Assembly: GCA_002383405.1 (NCBI GenBank) | Contig: DFYS01000107.1 | Coordinates: 8,987-15,569 of the forward strand | Direction of reading: 5' to 3' | Origin: Moorella sp. UBA4076 | GTDB lineage: Bacteria; Bacillota; DSM-521; Neomoorellales; Neomoorellaceae | DNA length: 6,583 nucleotides | Shown: one piece after another, positions 1-5,625 of the stretch | Position numbering within the stretch: the stretch's first letter is position 1 | How the letters are laid out: every line of letters begins with the position of its first letter | Translations under genes and position numbers: made by a program | The notes under the pieces: model-generated | What the model saw: only the letters and a program-made list of their open reading frames with translations | The model's database searches: none | Told to the model about the DNA's origin: nothing

Positions 1-817
1 CGAAGGTCTTGTGCAGGTTCAGGTGCACCACATCAAAGCCCATATCCCCGGGCCGGGTGATACCCATAATGGCGTTCAGGTTGGCGCCGTCATAATAGAG
101 AAGCCCGCCGGCCTGGTGGACAAGGGCCGCCATAGCTTCAATATCACTCTCAAAAAGGCCCAGGGTGTTGGGGTTGGTCAGCATCAAAGCCGCCGTCTGC
201 GGGCCTACCGCAGCCTGCAAAGCCTGCAGGTCCACCAGCCCGCGCTCATCGGAAGGGAGCTGGACTACTTCCAGGCCGGCCATAGCGACGCTGGCCGGGT
301 TGGTGCCATGGGCGGAGTCCGGCACCAGCACCTGGCAGCGTTCCCCGTCACCACGATTGCGGTGATAGGCGGCGATGACGGCCAGGCCGGTATACTCGCC
401 GTGGGCCCCGGCGGCCGGCTGCAGGCTGACGGCGTCCATACCGGTGATTTCCGCCAGGTAATCTTGCAGGTTGTACATCAGCTCCAGGGCACCCTGGGCC
501 GCTGCCGCCGGCACCAGGGGGTGCAGGCCGGTGAAACCAGGGAGATTGGCGGCCGCTTCATTCACCTTGGGGTTGTACTTCATGGTGCAGGAACCCAGGG
601 GGTAAAAACCGGTATCGACGCCGTAGTTCATACTCGACAGGTGGGTAAAATGGCGCACTACCTCCACTTCGCTCAATTCCGGCAGGGCTGCCTCCCGCCG
701 GCGCCGGCTGCCGGCCGGTAAATAATCTTCCACCTTCCCCGGCACGTCGCACTCCGGCAGGGTATAACCATTTCGGCCCGGGGCGCCAAGTTCAAAAAGC
801 AATGGTTCCGTCTTCAT
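1..817 (-). CDS. gcvPB: Glycine dehydrogenase (decarboxylating) subunit 2, P-protein beta subunit, C-terminus cut by window edge
   Basis: This is the PLP-binding half of the split P-protein, which decarboxylates glycine and loads the aminomethyl group onto lipoyl-GcvH. The visible 272 codons begin MKTEPLLFELG and carry the family's GSCTMKYNPK motif at residues 75-84, then HLNLHKTF at 265-272. K270 in that last motif is the expected Schiff-base lysine for PLP, so the window ends two residues after the active-site lysine. The family is usually about 480-490 residues, so roughly the last 210 lie outside. The ATG at 817 overlaps the gcvPA stop as ATGA, and a GGAGGG ribosome binding site lies in the last gcvPA codons, which indicates translational coupling. 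The frame has no stop before base 1. Identification is firm from motifs and context. Confidence 0.96.
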   Translation of the reverse strand, partial: MKTEPLLFELGAPGRNGYTLPECDVPGKVEDYLPAGSRRRREAALPELSEVEVVRHFTHLSSMNYGVDTGFYPLGSCTMKYNPKVNEAAANLPGFTGLHPLVPAAAAQGALELMYNLQDYLAEITGMDAVSLQPAAGAHGEYTGLAVIAAYHRNRGDGERCQVLVPDSAHGTNPASVAMAGLEVVQLPSDERGLVDLQALQAAVGPQTAALMLTNPNTLGLFESDIEAMAALVHQAGGLLYYDGANLNAIMGITRPGDMGFDVVHLNLHKTF

Positions 818-2157
818 GCCAGCATCCCTCCTATGGCCGCCACCAGGGCATCGATTTCGTCCCGGGTACGGGTTTCGGTAACGGCAAAGAGCATGGCGCC
901 TTCAAATTCCGGATAATAGGGACTCAAGTCAAAACCGGCGGCAAAACTCTGATCCGCCAGGCTCCGGGCCACATCCCCCGGCCCCAGTTTCGTCTTCAGG
1001 ACGAACTCGCAGAAGAAGGGGCCGCTGAAGACCGGCGTCACTCCGGGCAGAGCGGCCAGCTCCTTTTGGGCGTAATGGGCCTTAAGCAGGCACTGACGGG
1101 CTACCTCTTGCAGGCCTTCCTTGCCCAGGGCCGCCAGGTAAATGGTAGCCGCCAAAGCGCAGAGGGCCTCGTTGGAGCAGATGTTGGAAGTGGCCTTTTC
1201 GCGGCGGATATGCTGTTCCCGCGCCTGAAGGGTGAGCACAAAGGCGCGTTTGCCGTCCACATCCGTGGTCTGGCCGGCGATGCGGCCCGGCAGGCGTCGC
1301 AGCAGTTTTTCGCGGGCGGTGATGAAACCCAGGTAGGGGCCGCCGAAGTTGAGGGGATTACCCAGGCCCTGACCCTCACCCACGGCCAGGTCGGCACCGT
1401 ATTCCCCGGGCGCAGCCAGTACACCCAGGGAAATGGGATCGACGACGGCGATGCTTAAGGCTCCGGCCCGGTGGGCTGCCTCCGTAACTTCGGCCATAGC
1501 CTCAACTTGACCGAAGAAATTGGGATTTGGCAGGATTACTGCGGCGACTTGTTTGGGTGCCTGCTGCAGCATTTGCTCCAGGACCGCCAGGTCGGTGCGG
1601 CCGTCTTGCAATGGTATCTCCACCAGCTCGACGCCCTGGCCGCCGGCATAGGTGGCCAGCACGGCGCGGTAATGCGGGTTAAGGGCGCGGGAAATCAGGA
1701 CCTTCTGGCGCCGGGTGGCGTTGCAGGCTGCCAGGGCCGCCTCGGCTGTAGCCGTGGCGCCGTCGTAGTGAGAGGCCGTGGCCACATCCAGTCCCGTCAA
1801 CTCGCTGATTAAAGACTGAAATTCAAAAATGGCCTGTAAAGTCCCCTGGCTGATCTCCGGCTGGTAGGGTGTATAGGCGGTATAAAATTCGGACCGGGAC
1901 AATAGATTAGCAACAACAGCGGGGATATGGTGCTCGTAAGCACCGGCGCCCAGGAAGGAGATCAGCCTCTTATTCTTCCCGGCCAGTTCCTCCAGGTGGC
2001 GCTGCACTGCCGCTTCCGCCAGGGGCCGGGGAAGGTTTAATTCCCGGCCCAGGCGGACACTGGCAGGTATGTCGTTAAACAGCTCTTCCATCCGGCTGGC
2101 ACCGCAGGCCGCCAGCATCTGCCGGCGTTCCGCTACCGTAGTGGGAACGTATGGCAT
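814..2157 (-). CDS. gcvPA: Glycine dehydrogenase (decarboxylating) subunit 1, P-protein alpha subunit
   Basis: This 447-residue protein is the non-PLP-binding half of the two-subunit P-protein; with GcvPB it forms the glycine decarboxylase of the glycine cleavage system in the cytoplasm. Family motifs visible are FLGAGAYEHHIP (68-79), YTPYQPEISQG (95-105), EGQGLG (262-267), GGPYLG (273-278) and REKATSNICSN (320-330). No Schiff-base lysine motif of the HKTF type is present, as expected for this subunit. The length matches the family. The ATG at 2157 lies three bases after the gcvH stop, with purine-rich GGAGG and GGGGGAG stretches upstream inside the gcvH end. Its TGA overlaps the gcvPB ATG by four bases. 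It is part of the gcvT-gcvH-gcvPA-gcvPB operon. Confidence 0.97.
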   Translation of the reverse strand: MPYVPTTVAERRQMLAACGASRMEELFNDIPASVRLGRELNLPRPLAEAAVQRHLEELAGKNKRLISFLGAGAYEHHIPAVVANLLSRSEFYTAYTPYQPEISQGTLQAIFEFQSLISELTGLDVATASHYDGATATAEAALAACNATRRQKVLISRALNPHYRAVLATYAGGQGVELVEIPLQDGRTDLAVLEQMLQQAPKQVAAVILPNPNFFGQVEAMAEVTEAAHRAGALSIAVVDPISLGVLAAPGEYGADLAVGEGQGLGNPLNFGGPYLGFITAREKLLRRLPGRIAGQTTDVDGKRAFVLTLQAREQHIRREKATSNICSNEALCALAATIYLAALGKEGLQEVARQCLLKAHYAQKELAALPGVTPVFSGPFFCEFVLKTKLGPGDVARSLADQSFAAGFDLSPYYPEFEGAMLFAVTETRTRDEIDALVAAIGGMLA

Positions 2158-2160
2158 CTC

Positions 2161-2553
2161 CTACTCCCCCTTTTCCTCCTTCACCATTTGCTCGTAAGCA
2201 CCGGCGTCCATCAGGCTTTCTATTTCCGCCGGGTCGTTCATCTCCAGCTCAACCATCCATCCTTTGCCATAAGGGTCGGCGTTGATGTCCTGGGGGGAAT
2301 CCAGAAGGGCTTCATTGATAGCTACGACCTTGCCCCCCACCGGGACATAGACGTCGGATGCCGACTTGACGGACTCAACGACGCCGAAGCTGTCGCCAGC
2401 CGCCAGTTCGTCCCCCACCTGGGGCAGCTCGACAAAGACGATATCCCCCAGGGATTCCTGGGCGTAGTCGGTGATGCCGATACGGGCGCGGTTGCCATCA
2501 ACCTCCACCCATTCGTGGTCCTTGCTGTAGTGCAGGTTGCCAGGAAAAACCAT
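2161..2553 (-). CDS. gcvH: Glycine cleavage system H protein, lipoyl carrier
   Basis: This 130-residue protein is the lipoylated shuttle that carries the aminomethyl intermediate from the P-protein to the T-protein and is re-oxidised by the L-protein. The N-terminal KDHEWV block (11-16), the ITDYAQESLGDIVFVELP core (27-44) and the lipoylation motif VVESVKSASDVY with K63 as the modified lysine are all clear. Length and spacing fit the family. The ATG at 2553 is preceded by AAAGGAGG with nine bases of spacing, a strong site for this host. It follows gcvT after a long, structured 338-base spacer and precedes gcvPA by three bases. Lipoate must be attached by an enzyme not seen here. Confidence 0.98.
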   Translation of the reverse strand: MVFPGNLHYSKDHEWVEVDGNRARIGITDYAQESLGDIVFVELPQVGDELAAGDSFGVVESVKSASDVYVPVGGKVVAINEALLDSPQDINADPYGKGWMVELEMNDPAEIESLMDAGAYEQMVKEEKGE

Positions 2554-2891
2554 TTGGCTATTCCTCCTTTGTGCGATTTGAAAAGTGGGAGATCTAGAAC
2601 GAAAGTCTGGTTGGGAAACCGGAGGTCAAAATCTCCCTGGGAACCGGTTCAAGCTGGTTGCTGAATAAGCTGGTGGCGTCCGCTTAACGCGGAGTCAATT
2701 CCTTCCAATAGACCCTATAAAAACCGATACGTTTTTAAGGGGTGTCTTTCAGGCGTGGCTTTGCGCCTGCACCTGGTCCTTCATAGCGCATCAAGGTTGA
2801 GCCGGAATCCGGCCTGAAGAGATGCTTTACCCTGACCTGCTTCTTCAGGAAACCTGAGGTGTAAAGACGTCTCCGGAAACCAGCCCTCCTT
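2554..2891 (-). other. Hairpin-rich spacer between gcvT and gcvH
   Basis: No coding frame of note is seen in these 338 bases; the longest ATG frames on the minus strand are under 20 codons and lack a ribosome binding site. The spacer is dense in inverted repeats: CCTGAAGA / TCTTCAGG (2813-2820 with 2842-2849), CTTTAC / GTAAAG closing 2825-2866, GCCGGAATCCGGC (2801-2813), CAGGCG / CGCCTG (2750-2769), an 11-bp bulged stem around 2713-2741, and TCCGC / GCGGA (2679-2693). Direct repeats AAGCTGGTTG / AAGCTGGTGG lie at 2651 and 2668. None is followed by a U-tract like that of an intrinsic terminator, so gcvH probably stays on the gcvT transcript. It could be a processing or stabilising structure, a small RNA, or a degenerate repeat element. 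Confidence 0.5.
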
Positions 2892-4184
2892 TCACTTGCT
2901 TATGAGGCGGCGGTAGAAGGGGAGATTCACCACTACGGCGCGGTGCCTGCGGCCGCGGATGCTCACCTCTACTTCGGCGCCGGGGGCGGTAGTTCCTGCT
3001 GTCACCAGGGCCAGGGCGATATTTTTCCCCAGCGTGGGAGCATAGGAGCCGGAGGTGACATAACCGATCTCCTCGCCGCCGGCCAGGACCGGGTATTGCG
3101 GCCGCGGGACATCCCGGTCGACCATAGTCAACCCCACCAGTTGCCGTTTGGTTCCGGCTTCTTTTTGCGCCATTAGAGCAGCACGGCCGTTAAATTTACC
3201 CTTCGCCAGGCTGACAAAGCGGCCCAGCCCCGCCTCCAGGGGGTTGATGGCCGCGCTCAGCTCGTGGCCGTAGAGGGGCAGCGCCGCCTCCAGGCGCAGA
3301 GTGTCCCGCGCCCCCAGGCCGGCCGGCACCAGGCCCGCCTCCCGGCCGGCGGCCAGGAGCCGGCGCCACATGGCCGGCGCCTCGCCGGCCGCAAAGTAAA
3401 GCTCAAAGCCGTCTTCGCCCGTGTAACCGGTGCGGGAAATGAGGCACTCGACCCCCATCACCCTGCCCCGGGTCCAGCGATAATAGCCCAGGGGGGCAAG
3501 ATCTACATCTGCCAGGGGTTGGAGGATAGCCAGAGAGCGGGGGCCCTGAATGGCCAGCTGAGCTGTGGCATAAGAGGTATCACTTACTTCCACCCGGAAA
3601 ATAGAGGTGGGAAGTGAGAAATTAGCAGTCGGAGGCCGCGAGGAGTCAATGTTGCTGTTTTCCTGGTCGGCAGCCTGCTGACCCCCGCTGCTATACGCCA
3701 GTGATAGATTACCGGCGTCACAGGAGCCCGGTTGGCTCTTGCCCTCCCCTGGAGTCCCTCTGGTTGACGGGACATCCCCATTGGCATCCCCGCCAGCGTT
3801 CTCCTGGATCCAGGCTAAATCCTTTTCAATATTACCGGCGTTAACCACCAGCAGGTACTCCATATCCCCCACAGGATAGACCAGCAGGTCGTCGACAACA
3901 CCCCCGTCCGGATAGCACATAGGGCTGTAGAGGACGCGGTCGCCGGCAGCGCGGGCGGCGTCGTTGGTGAGCAGCTGCTGCACCAGGCGCAAAGCGTCCG
4001 GCCCTTTGATGACGATTTCGCCCATGTGGGAGACGTCAAAGAGCCCGGCCGCTGTGCGTACCCGCTGGTGCTCTTCGATAATACCGCTGTACTGGACGGG
4101 CATCAGCCAGCCGCCGAACTCGACCATCCTGGCCCCGGCGGCCCGATGTTCATCATACAGCGGTGTCTTCTTGAAATCCGGCAC
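2892..4184 (-). CDS. gcvT: Aminomethyltransferase (glycine cleavage T protein) with an unusual internal insertion
   Basis: This is the T-protein, which transfers the methylene carbon from aminomethyl-lipoyl-GcvH to tetrahydrofolate and releases ammonia. Motifs: KKTPLYDEH and FGGWLMPVQY near the N-terminus, CYPDGGVVDD (90-99) with the conserved Asp pair D98/D99 at the folate site, SRTGYTGEDGFEL (250-262) and GARDTLRLEA (291-300). I place the start at the GTG at 4184, giving 430 residues, because GAGGTGA sits just upstream of it and the product begins directly before the conserved KKTPLYDEH. The frame is open to a TTG at 4217 (441 residues), but that lies in the terminator U-tract without a binding site. 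Residues 133-195 are an insertion of about 63 residues absent from ordinary family members (about 360-370 residues). Without it the protein has normal length, and the frame is intact, so I call it functional, not a pseudogene. Confidence 0.96.
   Translation of the reverse strand: MPDFKKTPLYDEHRAAGARMVEFGGWLMPVQYSGIIEEHQRVRTAAGLFDVSHMGEIVIKGPDALRLVQQLLTNDAARAAGDRVLYSPMCYPDGGVVDDLLVYPVGDMEYLLVVNAGNIEKDLAWIQENAGGDANGDVPSTRGTPGEGKSQPGSCDAGNLSLAYSSGGQQAADQENSNIDSSRPPTANFSLPTSIFRVEVSDTSYATAQLAIQGPRSLAILQPLADVDLAPLGYYRWTRGRVMGVECLISRTGYTGEDGFELYFAAGEAPAMWRRLLAAGREAGLVPAGLGARDTLRLEAALPLYGHELSAAINPLEAGLGRFVSLAKGKFNGRAALMAQKEAGTKRQLVGLTMVDRDVPRPQYPVLAGGEEIGYVTSGSYAPTLGKNIALALVTAGTTAPGAEVEVSIRGRRHRAVVVNLPFYRRLISK
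3600..3788 (-). repeat. In-frame insertion inside gcvT made of small inverted repeats and a heptamer repeat
   Basis: The GcvT homology breaks after NIEKDLAWIQENAGG and resumes at FRVEVSDTSYATAQLAIQGP. The intervening 63 codons are low-complexity and rich in Ser, Gly, Pro and Asp/Asn. The DNA holds a row of inverted repeats: GTCCC / GGGAC (3754-3773), GAGCC / GGCTC (3724-3738), ACGCCAGT / ACCGGCGT (3695-3718, eight pairs with one wobble), and GCAGC / GCTGC (3671-3692). Near 3607-3620 come two tandem heptamers GTGGGAA and GTGAGAA. The exact edges are set by comparison with the remembered family pattern and may be off by a few codons. The hairpins recall REP-like or palindromic repeat elements; the origin is inferred. 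Confidence 0.65.
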
Positions 4185-4215
4185 TTGATTCACCTCGCTT
4201 ATGTTTATTATGTCC

Positions 4216-4252
4216 AAATAAAAAAGCCATCACCGTATTACACAATGATGGC
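4216..4252 (-). terminator. Intrinsic terminator in the gcv leader (riboswitch expression platform)
   Basis: On the minus strand an 11-bp stem, GCCATCATTGT pairing with ACGGTGATGGC (nine Watson-Crick pairs and two wobbles) around a five-base loop, is followed by TTTTTTATTT. It begins on the base after the GGACAGAG end of glycine aptamer 2 and ends 31 bases before the gcvT GTG. This is the expected attenuator of a transcriptional glycine switch. An extra AGAG / UUUU extension could reach into the aptamer P1 strand. Confidence 0.9.
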
Positions 4253-4502
4253 CTCTGTCCTTGGACCTGAGAGATTGGGCAGTCGCCTGCCTTCCCCTTT
4301 GGTGTCCTCTGCCGCCGGACATTCCAGTGCCCCGCGGGCACCTGCCGGCCCGGAGGCCGGGCATATTTTTAAACCCGGTTACAGGGAAGCTCTCCAGAGT
4401 TGGGTCCGGGAGCAGTACTTTTGCCTGAGAGGTTCCTCCCCCCGTCACCTGCCAGGGGAAATTGCTCCTTCGGCGCCCCGCTAAAGGGTCTCTTCCGCTC
4501 CC
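4253..4502 (-). promoter_or_regulatory. Tandem glycine riboswitch (two aptamers) controlling gcvT-H-PA-PB
   Basis: Two glycine aptamers lie head to tail in the gcv leader. Aptamer 1 (4408-4502) is closed by GGGAGC / GCUCCC and has the conserved GGAAGAGACC, GCGCCGAAGGAGCAA (4462-4476) and CUCUCAGGCAAAAG (4418-4431). A short linker (4400-4407) leads to aptamer 2 (4253-4399), which opens with CUCUGGAGAG, has CACCAAAGGGG (4294-4304), a P3 stem GGCAG / CUGCC with a GCGA tetraloop (4278-4291), and UCUCAGGUCCAAGGACAGAG at the end; P1 is CUCUG / CAGAG. The order and wording resemble the well-known Bacillus gcvT switch. Members of the class act as ON switches for glycine cleavage genes. The P2 arm of aptamer 2 (4305-4389) is about 85 bases, far larger than usual. 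Confidence 0.95.
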
Positions 4503-4804
4503 TTCATCCGCCCGCTATGCAGTTTTGTTGCCTATGTTTATCTATATTCGCTCTGCAAATGCAAATTCCTGCCGGCCGCTAAAATTTTTCAGGTAATTTT
4601 TCTGGTTAAACAAAACGAGTAAAAATTTAGCCCGGTTAATAAACTGGCGCAGGTTAAAGTTTATATCCAGGTAAATCCACCTGCTCTGTGCCTTGCGGCC
4701 CGGTTCATAAAACTATTTAACCGTCGATGCATCCTGGTTAACCCGATTCGCTCGAGCGTATGTTTTTTACACTATTCCCCAGTGCTGACGGCCCGCCATT
4801 CAGC
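4503..4804. other. Intergenic region between the S-component gene and the gcv riboswitch
   Basis: No gene is supported in these 302 bases. The stretch is AT-richer than its surroundings and must hold the gcv promoter if the operon is transcribed on its own. It contains repeated GGTTAA-like motifs (at about 4590, 4602, 4632, 4650, 4668, 4700 and 4734, with an inverted copy near 4714), an inverted repeat GCTAAAATTTTT / AAAAATTTAGC (4578-4589 and 4621-4631), and the palindrome CGCTCGAGCG (4749-4758). I found no hairpin followed by a U-tract in the minus direction, so a terminator for the transporter genes is not evident. Confidence 0.6.
4535..4564 (-). promoter_or_regulatory. Weak candidate sigma-A promoter for the gcv operon
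   Basis: On the minus strand TTGCAT (4564-4559) and TAAACA (4540-4535) are separated by 18 bases, and TATAGA lies just upstream of the second hexamer. Transcription would start near 4525-4530, some 25 bases before aptamer 1. The position is right for a riboswitch leader but the match to the -35/-10 consensus is poor, so this is only a best guess within the AT-rich region. Confidence 0.25.
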
Positions 4805-5563
4805 CTACTCCCCGCCGTCGTCATCAAAACGGTTCCCCTGCGGGCCAACCAGCACGCCGATGCGGGGCAGCCCGGTCAGCAGGGGGACGCCGATGATGAC
4901 CGAGCCGGTGGCAAAAATAGCTCGCTCCAGCGGCGAGACAAAGGTGAGGTACGTCCATACCTGAGGGGGTAATTTAAGGATTACCAGGGAGAAGTAATTG
5001 GCAATGGCGGCGGCGCCGACAAAGCCGGCGTAGGCCGCCAGCCAGACGCCGGCCCCTTTAGCAGCGGCATGCTCCCGCTCCAGCCACCGCGAGCCGGCGA
5101 TACCACCCAGCAGCGCCGCCAGCAGGCCAAGGCTGTAAAAGACGGCCGGAAAGAGGGGCACCTGGCGGCCGATGGCGGTGGTAAACCATAAGATCGCCCC
5201 CACCAGGATGATGGCCAGCGCCGGCAGGGGTCTGCCGCGGGAAACGCTGCCGGCTACAAAGGCATTGATGGTGCCGATAATAAAGGTGCCCAGGCCCAGC
5301 CAGGCGGTGTGGGGGGCCAGGATCTGGCCGATAAAGCTGCCGATGGCGGCGCAGAGGGCCCCGGCCACCGGGCCGAAGAAGATGCCGGCCAGGGGAAATA
5401 AAACCGTGCTGACGCTGAAGGTACCGCCTGTACCGATGATAGGCAGGGAGGGCAGCATGTGGGCGACAGACAGCAGCGCCGCCCAGACGGCGATCACGGC
5501 CGGATGGGCGTTGCCGAAGGGCCCGCTAGAACCGGGATAATCCTTGTACTGGGATTGCGTCAC
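4805..5563 (-). CDS. ECF transporter S component-like membrane protein, substrate unknown
   Basis: This 252-residue protein is very hydrophobic, with about six or seven membrane segments (roughly residues 21-39, 50-80, 88-106, 112-130, 138-156, 172-195 and 205-230) and a short polar tail ending FDDDGGE. The small-residue block LFPLAGIFFGPVAGALCAAIGSFIG (split as LFPLAGIFFGPVA, 55-67, and GALCAAIGSFIG, 68-79) resembles the substrate-binding S units of energy-coupling factor vitamin and metal importers. The neighbouring ECF-like ATPase supports that reading. The start is the GTG at 5563, with AAAGGAGG ten bases upstream. A perfect 16-base palindrome abuts that ribosome binding site. It lies 62 bases after the ATPase gene, so the two are probably co-transcribed. 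The substrate cannot be told from the sequence; another small polytopic permease is the alternative. Confidence 0.72.
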   Translation of the reverse strand: MTQSQYKDYPGSSGPFGNAHPAVIAVWAALLSVAHMLPSLPIIGTGGTFSVSTVLFPLAGIFFGPVAGALCAAIGSFIGQILAPHTAWLGLGTFIIGTINAFVAGSVSRGRPLPALAIILVGAILWFTTAIGRQVPLFPAVFYSLGLLAALLGGIAGSRWLEREHAAAKGAGVWLAAYAGFVGAAAIANYFSLVILKLPPQVWTYLTFVSPLERAIFATGSVIIGVPLLTGLPRIGVLVGPQGNRFDDDGGE

Positions 5564-5580
5564 GATTGGTGTGCCTCCTT

Positions 5581-5596
5581 TGAAAATAGATTTTCA
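5581..5596. promoter_or_regulatory. Perfect 16-base palindrome, candidate operator or RNA hairpin
   Basis: The minus strand reads TGAAAATCTATTTTCA, a perfect inverted repeat with seven-base arms and a two-base centre. It sits between the ATPase stop and the S-component gene, its last base touching the AAAGGAGG ribosome binding site. It could be a repressor operator or an RNA hairpin affecting translation of the S component. The arms loosely resemble the TGATAAT half of Fur-type boxes, but with different spacing; no regulator can be assigned. Confidence 0.35.
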
Positions 5597-5625
5597 TTCA
5601 TCACAGTGCGCTTCGCGCTGGGCAA

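Noticed and set aside
11..721. Long open frame on the plus strand (236 codons) at the left edge
   Set aside because: It lies antisense to the clearly recognisable gcvPB and its translation matches no family; it is a shadow produced by GC-rich codon use.
802..1812. Plus-strand open frames of 218 and 113 codons opposite gcvPA
   Set aside because: Antisense to a full-length, motif-complete gcvPA; no ribosome binding site or recognisable product.
2691..3650. Shared GGAGTCAAT between the gcvT-gcvH spacer (2691) and the gcvT insertion (3642) as proof of one repeat family
   Set aside because: A 9-base match between stretches of this length is close to chance expectation, so it does not link the two elements.
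4185..4217. TTG at 4217 as the gcvT start
   Set aside because: It overlaps the terminator U-tract and lacks a ribosome binding site, whereas GTG 4184 has GAGGTGA at good spacing and leads straight into the conserved N-terminus.
4026..4484. Plus-strand 152-codon frame crossing the riboswitch and gcvT start
   Set aside because: It runs through the structured glycine riboswitch on the other strand, has low-complexity content, and nothing supports translation.
4749..4758. Palindrome CGCTCGAGCG with a T-run on its plus-strand side as a terminator
   Set aside because: The stem has no loop, the T-run is on the wrong side for minus-strand transcription, and no plus-strand gene ends there.
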